A stretch of DNA of 64,000 bases from Natronococcus sp. AD-5 (GCF_030734285.1 NZ_CP132295.1:186001-250000); one strand, 5' to 3'; positions 1-8,480 are shown, numbered from the stretch's first letter. Translations and numbers: made by a program. The notes: generated by a model not told the origin, from the letters alone.

Positions 1-93
1 GTACGTCACCTCGTGAACGTGGCACCAGTCCTTACCCAGCAAAACGACGTATCCGATCATCACCAAGCTGGCCACGTCGAACCGCAACGCCAT
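1..93 (-). CDS. Partial small membrane-like protein, cut by window edge
   Basis: The reading frame starts at an ATG at 93 that overlaps the TGA of the preceding short gene (TGATG), so the two could be translationally coupled. Only 31 codons lie in the window. They include a hydrophobic run (VASLVMIGYVVLLG) that could be a membrane segment. The product is not recognised. It may instead be the frameshifted continuation of the upstream gene. Confidence 0.25.
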   Translation of the reverse strand, partial: MALRFDVASLVMIGYVVLLGKDWCHVHEVTY

Positions 94-269
94 CAACAGG
101 AGCGCTGGTCGCCGAGGTGCCGTAAGCGCTCGACGACGGTGTTGACCGTCTCAGCGAGCGGGGCAGGCATGGCGGATCGCACGTAACAGTCGACCCGGAG
201 CTCACCCTCGATATCGGTATTCACAACTGGAGCCTGGATTTCGGTGTCCGCGGACTTACTGACTGGCAT
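93..269 (-). CDS. Short haloarchaeal protein of 58 residues, possibly truncated
   Basis: An ATG at 269 follows a good Shine-Dalgarno-like GGAGG. The product is 58 residues. The segment RVDCYVRSAMPAPLAETV followed by a leucine-rich helix resembles the start of haloarchaeal HTH-associated proteins that begin with a short strand and a helix. Those are normally longer, so this copy may be truncated by a frameshift near 93. Family assignment is inference from pattern only. Confidence 0.35.
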   Translation of the reverse strand: MPVSKSADTEIQAPVVNTDIEGELRVDCYVRSAMPAPLAETVNTVVERLRHLGDQRSC

Positions 270-589
270 ATCCCTCCTCCATCCGCTGGGCGAGCCTCTT
301 CGAAACGAGCGACGTGAGTATCGACAGGAGCGTCAGTTTGGGCATCCTCAGTAGCTGCTACGTTTGGTCAGTGTTGGCTCCTCGGTTGCGAGGAGTATCA
401 GATATACTAGTTTAGCCTGTGGTGATCTAAGCTCATAAGGCAGTGTCGGTTTCTGTTCGCTCATGGACATCATTCGTGAAAGAAGCCCCAACGAGGTGAA
501 TTATAAATTTTGGTGCAAACAATACTCACGAAATAAAGTGACCCAGTACCAATTACCAGGTAATATTACTGACAACAATAGAGGTATAC
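270..589. other. AT-rich spacer before IS6 element, no gene seen
   Basis: The stretch holds an AT-rich patch around 395-420 and 495-590. No frame gives a recognisable protein. It contains the upstream region of the short minus-strand gene. Confidence 0.4.
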
Positions 590-1334
590 GGCACTATCTA
601 GTCGAGCACCTCGTCGGCTGGCGTTCGTCCATCGAGCGATTGGTGCGGTCTTTGATGGTTATAGTAATGCACGAACTGTTCAATCCATTCGCCTGCGCTC
701 GCCCGACTGTCCACCCATGAATTATGAAAACGGTCGACTCGAATTTTAAGGGTGTGAAACCACTTCTCGATGAGGTATCGGTCGGTGTAGTTCACTTGAC
801 CGTTCAACCCTAATCGAGCAAGTGCAGTACGATAGCTGAATTGATTGATGAGAAACTCAGCCGCGGAGAGATCGTGTTTCTCACGAAGTCCATACAAAAA
901 TGCAGCCGCCGAATCGGTACCATGCCGATCAAATAACGCGACATCGAGGATCAACTTTAACTCAATGTCTATTGCAGCGTACAACCAAGACCACTCGCCG
1001 TTAATCTTGGTAGCGGTCTCGTCAACAGCGAACCACGACGGCGACGCCGTTGGCGGGTCGCGTCCGCTGTCAGCCAGCCGATACACCCAGTTCCAGACCG
1101 CTCCGTGAGGGCGTTCAACGCCTAATTCAGCGAGAATCGTTGTTGTCTCCCGAAGAGAACAATCGGTCTGATGGAGACGGACGGCGAACGCCCTGACGGG
1201 CGTCGCCGTCCATTCGTTCTCCCAAGATTCTTCTAAACCCGCATCGTAGCTATCGCTGAGCAGGTTTGCAAGCGTTAGTCCAAATCGACTCAACGGCCTG
1301 TTCACTTTGCAAACTGGCTCAACTAGACAGTGCC
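590..1334 (-). mobile_element. IS6-family insertion sequence with terminal inverted repeats
   Basis: The left end reads GGCACTATCTAGTCGAG (590-606). The complement of the right end reads GGCACTGTCTAGTTGAG (1318-1334), a 17-base inverted repeat with two mismatches. This is the terminal repeat type of haloarchaeal IS6 elements. The element is 745 bases long and holds one transposase gene on the minus strand. The flanking 8 bases (AGGTATAC and GTCGAAAA) do not match, so no target duplication remains. It sits inside the 3' end of a broken FGGY kinase gene. Confidence 0.85.
598..1305 (-). CDS. IS6-family DDE transposase, second catalytic Asp replaced by Asn
   Basis: The protein has the haloarchaeal IS6 pattern: an N-terminal helix-turn-helix, a first catalytic Asp in WFAVDETATKINGEWSW, and the C-terminal Glu in DRYLIEKWFHTLK, ending in HYYNHQRPHQSLDGRTPADEV. 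The second catalytic position, normally LVD before a Gly/Phe-Tyr motif, reads EFLINQFSYRTAL, so Asp is replaced by Asn. An upstream ATG at 1362 lies outside the element, so I chose the in-element GTG at 1305; the true start may differ. The enzyme is probably inactive unless the neighbouring residues compensate. Confidence 0.8.
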   Translation of the reverse strand: MNRPLSRFGLTLANLLSDSYDAGLEESWENEWTATPVRAFAVRLHQTDCSLRETTTILAELGVERPHGAVWNWVYRLADSGRDPPTASPSWFAVDETATKINGEWSWLYAAIDIELKLILDVALFDRHGTDSAAAFLYGLREKHDLSAAEFLINQFSYRTALARLGLNGQVNYTDRYLIEKWFHTLKIRVDRFHNSWVDSRASAGEWIEQFVHYYNHQRPHQSLDGRTPADEVLD

Positions 1335-1339
1335 GTCGA

Positions 1340-1600
1340 AAAGAGGGCAACGAATCCTCCACCGAGCGCTCCGAGAATGTCGATACACACGATACAGCTC
1401 GTCGTAGACCTCCGTAATCTCCGCATCTGGCGTATAGTAATCCCGCTCGCCGGCGAGTTGCGCGACGGCATCCTCGAGAGTAGGCGCGACATCGAGCGCA
1501 ACCGCAAGAAGCGTCACGACGCCTTTCGCCGCAGAGTAGTCGTTCTGTGGAACTACCAACTCAATGCTAACGCAATCCGCGAGCAACCCGCACCACTATA
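1340..1600 (-). pseudogene. FGGY-family carbohydrate kinase, C-terminal remnant
   Basis: The remnant encodes LADCVSIELVVPQNDYSAAK and then YDELYRVYR. This is the C-terminal end of an FGGY sugar kinase (xylulokinase/glycerol kinase type), where the helix after the ADP-binding site is followed by Y.ELY..YR. A frameshift near 1378 moves the last residues (ILGALGGGF) to another frame. The upstream part of the gene is missing, replaced at about 1600 by a truncated IS5 element, and the 3' end is interrupted by IS6. Substrate cannot be told. Confidence 0.6.
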
Positions 1601-1602
1601 AG

Positions 1603-1751
1603 AATCTTGAGGCGGTTGAATATCGTGAAACCGCTCGCTTGACAAGGTTAAATGCTTCCTCGACAAATCGGCGTAACTGTGACTTTGGGCGGGTTGTATC
1701 CACTCACGCTACCGGCTGAAATTGCAAGTCTCCAAGGATTTTAGCAGAGCC
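1603..1751 (-). mobile_element. Truncated IS5-family element, 5' end only
   Basis: Read on the minus strand from 1751 the sequence begins GGCTCTGCTAAAATCCTTGG. This matches the end at 5206 (GGCTCTGTTGAAACCCTTGG) and is followed by a parallel coding stretch: RPKSQLRRFVEEAF and VKRAVSRYS here, against VPKSQLLRFVEEVF and AQRTVARYS in the 5258 copy. Only about 150 bases remain, and the copy breaks into the FGGY kinase remnant near 1603. The element end lies 26 bases past the YqcI/YcgG stop codon. Confidence 0.7.
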
Positions 1752-1777
1752 CCCGCTACAAGAGTAGATGAAATGTT

Positions 1778-2530
1778 CTATGTTCTCTCCGCATTTATTT
1801 CAAAGGGGAATTCATCCATACTTTCCTCGTTAGATTCTGGAAGCAAATATTGTTTCCATTCTCTAGTGTTGGGATCACCATAATTACCAATGTCAGGATG
1901 AGATGCAACATCATCATAGTCCTCTAACCGATCTCTAATGACCGAGCGAGCCCGCTGGCCTTCTATCGTATCTCCGGTAATATCGTCAAGGATTCTCCGT
2001 GGCTGAATTGTTATTTCTAGTCCATATGGCGTATACCTACTCTTTCGCTCCGTATAGAACGGAGCGCGTCCGACGATAAACATTGGTTCTCCACAGAAGC
2101 AAAATTCCCATTCCGGATCATTTGGATCCTCGGGAATCTCACTGGGCCATGGTTCCGGATCCCGTTCGTTTAGGAACTCGAGGACTTTCCAGAACTGATC
2201 ACGATATTCCTGTTCACTTTGATCCCTCTCAGGAGGTTTGAAAAATATTACCAAGGTCGTTCGTTCGGCTATCGATTGACACCATTCGAGATATTGTCGC
2301 AATCCCTCTCTCACCTTGAGGAGTGCACCACGATCACGAACATCTCCCACGAAGAGGTAACGAGCGGTATCGTTACGTTCAGCGTTCACCGCGAAGTAAC
2401 ATGGGTAGCGAGCGCTCCGCATCGTTTCTCTGAATTCGATATATCTCTTTTTCTCCCACGCGATCAACTCCCCTGCTTCTATCGCGTCTTGCAATTCAGA
2501 TTGGTTAAATAGTAATTCCGTTTCGTTCAT
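1778..2530 (-). CDS. YqcI/YcgG family protein, likely heme-dependent N-hydroxylase
   Basis: This 250-residue protein shows the YqcI/YcgG pattern: PCYFAV near residue 43, a central helical region, then WEFCFCGEPMFIVGRAPF and ITIQPRR. Members of this family include heme enzymes that N-hydroxylate guanidino or amino groups (GntA in guanitoxin synthesis and DcsA-type arginine hydroxylases), so an N-oxygenase role is plausible but the substrate is unknown. It is the last gene of a minus-strand operon, 25 bases after the APS kinase fusion. A decayed copy of its 3' end lies at 23327-23497. Confidence 0.75.
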   Translation of the reverse strand: MNETELLFNQSELQDAIEAGELIAWEKKRYIEFRETMRSARYPCYFAVNAERNDTARYLFVGDVRDRGALLKVREGLRQYLEWCQSIAERTTLVIFFKPPERDQSEQEYRDQFWKVLEFLNERDPEPWPSEIPEDPNDPEWEFCFCGEPMFIVGRAPFYTERKSRYTPYGLEITIQPRRILDDITGDTIEGQRARSVIRDRLEDYDDVASHPDIGNYGDPNTREWKQYLLPESNEESMDEFPFEINAERT

Positions 2531-2555
2531 GCTTGAATTATCATTGGAGAATTAC

Positions 2556-3413
2556 TCAGTCCTCGAAATGTCGGCCTGAGAGAAGCTCATTTTTCTCGTA
2601 CTCCTCACGCGTCTCGGTTCCGCTGATCTCGGCAACTTCCTGGGGAACCGAGACAACCGAGTACCCAACGTCTCGTCCGATAGCGACGGTGTCGACATCC
2701 GGAATGATCATCGTTTCGACATTCGGATGCTCCTCGTAGACGGCCTCAATTAGCTCTCGGCGCTCCTGTGCGGTGAGTGGGTTCTTTTCGCTGAGTTCGG
2801 TGTCGCGGATGGCGATAATGACGTCTTTTCCGTTGTCAGCGGCTGAATCGATGATCTTCCGATGCCCATCGTGGAGTGGTTGCCAGCGACCGATGAAGAT
2901 GTGGCTTGGATCGGACTTGAGTTTCAGTTCTGTATTGATCTTCTTGATACTCTCCTCCTCCGAGTGAGTCGTCGTTCGAACTTCGAGTCCAATCTCTTCT
3001 ATCTCCGGCTCCTCGAATGGGGCGTCAATACCGGTAAAACCTTTGATCTTACCCTTTCGGGCCTGCTCGTACATCCCTTTTACATCGCGTTCCTCACACA
3101 CTTCAACGGGTGCGTTGACGTGGACGAACGAGACGTTCTCGATCTTCTCAGCAATCAGTTCTCGCTGAGATCGATACGGGGTGATGAACGACGCGACGAC
3201 ATCGAACCCCTGTTCGTTCAACGCTTGTGCAACTCCAGCAGCTCGTCTGAGGTTCTCGGTTCGATCCTCCTTCGAAAACCCGAGATCGGAATTGAGGGTA
3301 TCCCGAAGATAATCTCCGTCTAAGTGGACCGTCCTCGGGCCAATTAACCCCTTGGCGAGCGTCGTCTTTCCGGAACACGGCAGTCCGAAGAGCCATATGG
3401 TTTCTCCCGACAT
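2556..3413 (-). CDS. cysC: APS kinase fused to a CTP-transferase-like nucleotidyltransferase domain
   Basis: Residues 1-165 are adenylylsulfate kinase, which phosphorylates APS to PAPS with ATP. They have the Walker A motif GLPCSGKTT at about 10-18, HLDGDYLRD, and the APS-binding stretch with FITPYRSQR. Residues from about 170 form a second nucleotidyltransferase domain with FIGRWQPLHDGH (HxGH motif at about 181-184) and ISGTETR near 262-268, as in the cytidylyltransferase-like superfamily. Its substrate is unknown. I use the ATG at 3413, not the TTG at 3416. The ATG overlaps the TGA of the preceding small gene. PAPS is probably used by the sulfotransferase of the same operon. Confidence 0.85.
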   Translation of the reverse strand: MSGETIWLFGLPCSGKTTLAKGLIGPRTVHLDGDYLRDTLNSDLGFSKEDRTENLRRAAGVAQALNEQGFDVVASFITPYRSQRELIAEKIENVSFVHVNAPVEVCEERDVKGMYEQARKGKIKGFTGIDAPFEEPEIEEIGLEVRTTTHSEEESIKKINTELKLKSDPSHIFIGRWQPLHDGHRKIIDSAADNGKDVIIAIRDTELSEKNPLTAQERRELIEAVYEEHPNVETMIIPDVDTVAIGRDVGYSVVSVPQEVAEISGTETREEYEKNELLSGRHFED

Positions 3414-3577
3414 CAATTGACCCCCTCCGTGAAACGGGTGAATCCATCCGCTTCTTTCCGAATTTTATTAATGAGAGTGGCTTCGACACTGTACGCCTCG
3501 GCCAGTTTCGACGCTGCGTTTGGTGCGTCGTTAGATATGACCATTGCTGCGTCGGCTATGTTCGTGAAATTCATCAT
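3413..3577 (-). CDS. Small unknown protein of 54 residues, coupled to APS kinase
   Basis: The frame starts with two adjacent ATG codons at 3577/3574 and ends in a TGA that overlaps the ATG of the APS kinase gene (TGATG), typical of translational coupling. The product starts MMNFTNIADAAMVISND and continues with a helical segment ending in FTRFTEGVN. It has no membrane segment and no recognised domain. It lies 73 bases after the sulfotransferase stop. Its position inside an otherwise tight operon supports expression, but coding is not proved. Confidence 0.45.
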   Translation of the reverse strand: MMNFTNIADAAMVISNDAPNAASKLAEAYSVEATLINKIRKEADGFTRFTEGVN

Positions 3578-3650
3578 CGGTCTCGATGGTCGTGGTCCTG
3601 GTATCGGCGAGCGATGCGAGTCACCTCGCAGCCATCCTTTACTACTTCGC

Positions 3651-4874
3651 TCAGATCCATTCAGACTCCTCCGTGTATTCCAGTTCCTCGATTACCTCGG
3701 TATACGTCTCGTCGGCTCGATCGAGTGCACTCTTCACGAGGTCCTCTCTGTCTCGCCAGCGAGCAGATCTCGGTTCCTTCGTCGTCATTACCTTATTTGG
3801 GCTTTCGACATTCTCCGAAAGCAGTGCCGACTCACCGAGATCGGCGAACTCGATGATCTCCTTGATAGTGGAGCGCGTGTCGGTGAGAATATCTTCGAAT
3901 CGAACTCGAAGGACGTTCTCGAACGTGTCGCGGCCATTGAGGATATGGCGATGAGCTTGAGCCCACTGCATCAAGCAGACGTCGATGAGTTTTCCCTGCC
4001 TAATCCACCCCGGTGGGAGGTCATAGCACCACAGCGAGCCATTGTATCCGTCGAGATCGAGAGAACCCACGTCGTAGGTTTGGAACCCCCTGTTCAGCCG
4101 CCATCCGTCGTAGAGACCGTTGATTGACGCTGCTGGGTTCCGTGTGAGATGAACAACTTTGACGTCGGTTTCGGGAAATAGCTGTTCGCGGATCCATGGG
4201 AGTCGATATGCGTCGCCACTCGCTTTTAGGACGAGTGTGCGCTCAAAGTCGTCAGCTGTGAGACTGCGCTTGTAACTGTGCGAAGAAACGAACGGTCGAT
4301 CCTCGATCGTTTCAGTTTTGAATGGACTGTTTGCGTCTCGTTTTGCATATTCATCATACTGTAACGGTGAGATCCCGAGCCCCTCGAGTATTTCATTGAG
4401 CGACGCTCCTTTGAGCAACTCTTCGTGTATCTCCTCGTATGGGAGATCTCGATCGGGGAACTGCAACGGAAGCCGGATGACCGTATTATCCACACGATGC
4501 GTTTGATCGCCAGATCGTTCGGTTGCACCGACCTCGGCGAGGAGATCCGCCAGGAGCGTTTCTCTATCGAACGACTCGAAGTCAGCCGGAATGACGTCGG
4601 ATTCGAACGTCGGGTAACAGATTCCGTTTAGGGTGTACCATCGGTCGTGTTCGCCATCGAGACTACACGTTCCTTCGTGGTGCCGAAGGATATCGAAAAG
4701 GAGACTACTTCCCCCTCTCGGAGCCGATGTGATAAGCAACACGCTGTCAAAGTCGTTAACTTGATACTCCGACAAAATCGATCGTTTTTCCTCTGTGACG
4801 ACCTCGCCTTTTACGAATTCGTAGTTCTGTTTGGCCTGGTCGCGAATATCGCTCGGAGGTTCTTCAAGACTCAT
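3651..4874 (-). CDS. Sulfotransferase family protein
   Basis: This 407-residue protein has the PAPS-binding features of sulfotransferases. The 5'-phosphosulfate loop is LLITSAPRGGSSLLFDIL (loop residues about 52-59). The 3'-phosphate motif is VVHLTRNPAASINGLYDGW in the middle, followed by a C-terminal region with ILRVRFEDILTD-like spacing. Such enzymes move sulfate from PAPS to a hydroxyl or amine, often on glycans or small molecules. It is the first gene of the operon whose APS kinase makes PAPS. The acceptor is unknown; S-layer glycans or a small metabolite are both possible. Confidence 0.8.
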   Translation of the reverse strand: MSLEEPPSDIRDQAKQNYEFVKGEVVTEEKRSILSEYQVNDFDSVLLITSAPRGGSSLLFDILRHHEGTCSLDGEHDRWYTLNGICYPTFESDVIPADFESFDRETLLADLLAEVGATERSGDQTHRVDNTVIRLPLQFPDRDLPYEEIHEELLKGASLNEILEGLGISPLQYDEYAKRDANSPFKTETIEDRPFVSSHSYKRSLTADDFERTLVLKASGDAYRLPWIREQLFPETDVKVVHLTRNPAASINGLYDGWRLNRGFQTYDVGSLDLDGYNGSLWCYDLPPGWIRQGKLIDVCLMQWAQAHRHILNGRDTFENVLRVRFEDILTDTRSTIKEIIEFADLGESALLSENVESPNKVMTTKEPRSARWRDREDLVKSALDRADETYTEVIEELEYTEESEWI

Positions 4875-5205
4875 CAGCTGCCACCTCCTGACGTGTCCAC
4901 CGAATCAATCCATAGTCGTAATCGACTGTTCAGTTTCATTGACCGTGATTGCGTCGACATAGTTTGTTATTTATCGACCATCACCATGGTGGCGATTGCA
5001 GGTTCTGTATGGAAGATCGGTCGCTATTAGGCAAAGGTCGACGAGCAAATCTACTCTTGCGATGAATCGCAAAGTGAATGAGGGTTTCATATGCAGGGAG
5101 ACTAGTGAATTGTCGGGCGGCAACACCTTCATAATACGACGTCATATGATGATTCACCACTCGCGGATCAATGTCGGAATTCGGATCGAGAGTTTCCTCG
5201 ATAGT
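4875..5205. other. Upstream region of sulfation operon, no gene seen
   Basis: No frame gives a recognisable protein. The region carries the promoter of the minus-strand operon, though I cannot place a clear TATA box. It ends at the IS5 end at 5206. Confidence 0.4.
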
Positions 5206-5224
5206 GGCTCTGTTGAAACCCTTG
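5206..5224 (+). repeat. IS5-type terminal inverted repeat, left end
   Basis: The end GGCTCTGTTGAAACCCTTG precedes the transposase gene by about 35 bases. It matches the complement of 1733-1751 and 7203-7219, and bases 63040-63057 with one mismatch. This is the terminal repeat type of haloarchaeal IS5 elements. Confidence 0.75.
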
Positions 5225-5257
5225 GAGAATTATAGATTCGGCCAGCAATGCGAGTGG

Positions 5258-6083
5258 ATGCGGACCGTCCCAAAGTCGCAGTTACTCCGATTCGTTGAGG
5301 AAGTCTTTCAGTTAGCGCAACGTACTGTGGCTCGGTACTCATCGAAGTTCTCGAAACGTCGCTACACACTCCATCAGCACATCGTCCTGTTCTGCTTCAA
5401 TTCGGAAAGATACGACCTACCGAACCCTACTCGATTACCTCATCGAGATGCCACGTATCCGGATCGCAATTGGTCTGACCGAGATTCCCGCTCCATCAAC
5501 GCTGTGCAAAGCGTTCGACCGACTCGATATGGCCGTCTGACGAGTGCTTCTCAACCACTCTGTTTCACTACTCCCGACCAATGGTGTCGTTGGCATCGAT
5601 GCTTCGGGATTTGACCGGAGTCGTGCCTCGAAACACTACACAAAGCGGGCGAAGCTAACGATTAAGCAGTTGAAGGTTACATTATTGGTCGATTCGAGGG
5701 TAAATGCGATTCTTGATCAGCACGTGACAACGACTAGAAAACACGATATGCAGATTGCACCCTCTCTCATTAAGCGAAATACCGACAACGTTGAGGTTCT
5801 TCTCGGGGACAAGGGCTATGACGATCAGAAGATTCGCGCAGTAGCCCGTGAGCAGGAAGTACGTCAGCTTATCAACCTCCGCGAGTTCTCGTCGCTACAG
5901 AGGGCGTGGAACGCACGATTAGGCGCTGAGTTATACGGCCAACGAAGCCAAAATGAGACAGTAAATTCACGTCCCAAGCGGAAGTACGGCGCGTTCGTCC
6001 GTTCCCGGCACTGGTGGAAGCAATTTCGAGAACTCGCTCTCAACTATCTTACTCACAACCTCGACCGAGCATCTAATCGTTAG
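5258..6083 (+). pseudogene. IS5-family transposase, one frameshift and one nonsense codon
   Basis: Read across frames this is a full-length IS5-type transposase: LLRFVEEVFQLAQ and YSSKFSKRRYTLHQH, then IRKDTTYRTLLDYLIEMPR, then GVVGIDASGFDRSRASKHYT, LLGDKGYDD and KRKYGAFVRSRHWWKQFREL. A one-base loss near 5398 (TGCTTCAATTCGG) breaks the frame. A TGA at 5538-5540 replaces the Trp normally seen in AVWRVLL. The catalytic Asp residues in GIDASG and LLGDKG are still present, so decay is recent. It is followed after 64 bases by the nitronate monooxygenase gene. Confidence 0.85.
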
Positions 6084-6147
6084 ATAGAGAGGGTGTATAC
6101 ATCATCAGAACCAAGAACCCGTACATTAGACTTCTACCTGATTTACT

Positions 6148-7152
6148 ATGCCCCGATTGACGACGCCCCTTACCGATGTTCTCGGTCTTGACGTTCCCAT
6201 TGTTCAAGCACCAGTCGGAAGTGCGACTTGCCCCGCTCTGGCAGCCACCGTTGCTGACGCTGGCGCACTCGGAATGCTGGCCGTTACATGGCGGGACGAA
6301 GCGGCGACCCGCAAGGTTATCACCGAAACCAAACGGCGGACAGAGGGCGTTTTCGGCGTCAATATCGTCGCAGATTCGGACGCGAAAAACGTCCCGACAG
6401 AGACCCACGTCGAAGTCTGTCTTGACGAAGGAATCGACATCTTCTCTTTTTCGTTTGGGGAGGCCGCACCGTATATGGAGCAAATCCGTTCACGCAATGG
6501 GATCGTTCTCCAATCGGTGGGGAGTGCTGAAGAGGCGAAGGATGCCGTCGATGCAGGTGTAGATATCCTCGTTGCACAGGGATGGGAAGCAGGCGGCCAC
6601 GTGCAGAGTGAAGTCGCGACACTCCCGCTGGTACCCCGTATCGTTGATGCCGTACCCGACACACCGGTCATCGCCGCTGGCGGAATCGCAGATGGGCGCG
6701 GAATTGCTGCGGTACTCACCCTCGGCGCAGTTGGCGCGTGGCTCGGCACGCGATTTCTCACAACAGAAGAAGCCTATGTCCATCGACTGTATCGACAGCG
6801 GGTGATTGATGCAGAAGAGACGGACACAGTTTACTCAACGCTTTTCGACGAAGGGTGGCCAGACGTGCCACATCGGGTAATCGAGAACGAGACTGTCGCA
6901 GCATGGAAGGCGGCAGAACAGCCCTTGACGGAACGACCAGGAGAGGGCGACATCGTTGCCGAAACAGATGATGGTGCGCCGGTACGACGGTATGAGGATT
7001 CACTTGCAGTACCTGATATGGGTGGAGACGTAGAGGAATTACCTCTCTACGCCGGCCAGAGTGCCGGATTAACCCACGAAGTGCAACCAGCAGATGAGCT
7101 TGTGATGGCCCTCGCTGAAGAAACGTTCGAGGCGCTAGAACGAGTTAACTGA
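6148..7152 (+). CDS. Nitronate monooxygenase (2-nitropropane dioxygenase family)
   Basis: This 334-residue FMN-dependent TIM barrel oxidises alkyl nitronates such as propionate 3-nitronate, or in some members acts as an enoyl-reductase-like flavoprotein. Motifs seen are PIVQAPVGSAT at the start, FGVNIV near residue 70, DILVAQGWEAGGH near 150, PVIAAGGIADGRG near 178 and GAWLGTRFL near 200; the last two form the phosphate/FMN site. It is intact while its neighbours on both sides are broken. It lies inside a pair of IS5-type ends (5206 and 7219), so it may have moved as a passenger gene. Confidence 0.85.
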   Translation: MPRLTTPLTDVLGLDVPIVQAPVGSATCPALAATVADAGALGMLAVTWRDEAATRKVITETKRRTEGVFGVNIVADSDAKNVPTETHVEVCLDEGIDIFSFSFGEAAPYMEQIRSRNGIVLQSVGSAEEAKDAVDAGVDILVAQGWEAGGHVQSEVATLPLVPRIVDAVPDTPVIAAGGIADGRGIAAVLTLGAVGAWLGTRFLTTEEAYVHRLYRQRVIDAEETDTVYSTLFDEGWPDVPHRVIENETVAAWKAAEQPLTERPGEGDIVAETDDGAPVRRYEDSLAVPDMGGDVEELPLYAGQSAGLTHEVQPADELVMALAEETFEALERVN

Positions 7153-7202
7153 TAAATTCGCACACCTACCGGCTGTTTCAGTAGAAAAGGTGTCGAACCA
7201 AT

Positions 7203-7219
7203 AGGATTTCAATAGAGCC
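7203..7219 (-). repeat. IS5-type terminal inverted repeat, right end
   Basis: The complement reads GGCTCTATTGAAATCCT and matches the left end at 5206 at 15 of 17 positions. Beyond the 17 bases the two ends diverge, as expected for left and right ends of one element. No target duplication is visible in the flanks. Confidence 0.6.
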
Positions 7220-7335
7220 TCATTAGTGCACCTACAGAAAGCCCGAATTTAGCACGACGATTTTGATCGGTTCGCTGGTACGGGGTTCGGCGACCACAGC
7301 ACCTATTGATGCGGTCCGTGTCGATACAACATACA

Positions 7336-7970
7336 ATGCAAGTCGCAGTGATCGGTTCGAACAGCGGGATCGGCCGCGAGCTACTTCCGCGACTTGCGGA
7401 TGCTGGACACGACCCAACGGGGTCGTGCGGGACGAATCACAGTTTGATGCGATCCGCGAACGTGGCGGCGAATCGCGGTTGGGCGACCTCGAAGGAGAGT
7501 TTGCATCGGCACTCGAGGGAGTCGACGCCGTCGTGTTCACTGCCGGCGGGGACACCGGCTGGGACAAGACGTTGCTGATCGACCTCTGGGGAGCGCGACG
7601 AAGCATCGACGCGTGTATCGAACACGGCATCGACCGGTTCGTGATGATCAGTGCATACAACACGAGGAGCCGTTAGCCGAGCCAGAGGAGCTCGCCCCGT
7701 ATCGGGTGGCCAAGCGCTGTGCTGACGACTGTCTCGAATGGTCTTCGCTCGATGCCACGATTCTACGGCCGACGACGCTCACCGATGGGGAGGGAACAGG
7801 ATAGGTTTCGACAGCCTTCGAATACCGCGATGAAGGTGGAGACGAGATTCCGCGCGCCGAAGTCGCCCAGACGGTCGTCGCCTGTCTCGCAAACGAAGAG
7901 ACGATCGGCGAAACGATCCGGCTCTTCGTCGGCAACACCCTATCGCGCAAGCAATCCAGCCCGATAGCTG
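7336..7970 (+). pseudogene. Atypical short-chain dehydrogenase (NAD(P)-binding), broken
   Basis: The start MQVAVIGSNSGIGRELLPRL is a Rossmann GxxGxxG motif of the NmrA/atypical SDR type. The reading then shifts frame near 7425 to VVRDESQFDAIRERG and ALEGVDAVVFTAGGDTGWD, and again near 7660 to LAPYRVAKRCADDCL (the YxxxK motif) and LDATILRPTTLTDGEGTG. A TAG at 7802-7804 interrupts before VSTAFEYRDEGDEIPRAEV. Two frameshifts and one stop show that the gene is dead. Its intact relatives are cytosolic oxidoreductases or regulators of unknown substrate. Confidence 0.75.
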
Positions 7971-8334
7971 ATAATAGCGGACACTGTCTTGATCTTTCAG
8001 CAGATCATTCTGGCCGGTTGTCCGACGTGCTGCCTGTATGCCTTGCATTCAGCTGACTCAGAACTCGAGTCCAAGGAGTCCGCATAGGAACGACTCGATC
8101 GACTCTCGAGGAAGTTGTCCGATCGAGAGTGATTTGCCGGGGCTGCGGTTGTCTCTTTAGCTTTTGTGGAGACAACGATGGTTCAGCCTCGAGTTCCTGC
8201 TCGTAGGACGGGTTTGTGGCCGCGACGTTTCGCATCCTCGGACGCAAAACCTCTCCTTGACGCGAAAGATGACGGCATCGAAAACGGCGGCGAATGATCT
8301 ACCGACGAGCCGGTCCGCGACGATCCACGCGGCG
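7971..8334. other. Degenerate stretch, no gene seen
   Basis: Short open frames on both strands look like chance. Nothing was recognised between the dead SDR gene and the fragment at 8335. Confidence 0.4.
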
Positions 8335-8480
8335 GTTCACTCGCCGCGCCCGAGGATCGCCTCGAGGTCGTAGTGGCTGTTCGGACCGCCGCCGTCCTCG
8401 CTGCGGGCCGGCTTCGCGGAGATATCGAACGTGTACGCGCTGGTGAGCGTGTCGCTGGCGAAGACGAAGTAGAATACAGT
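8335..8480 (-). pseudogene. Unrecognised C-terminal gene fragment
   Basis: The minus strand reads VTVFYFVFASDTLTSAYTF, then DISAKPARSEDGGGPNSH and YDLEAILGRGE before a TGA near 8339. The codon use and acidic end look like a real haloarchaeal C-terminus. The upstream part cannot be followed beyond about 8480. No family is recognised. Confidence 0.3.
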
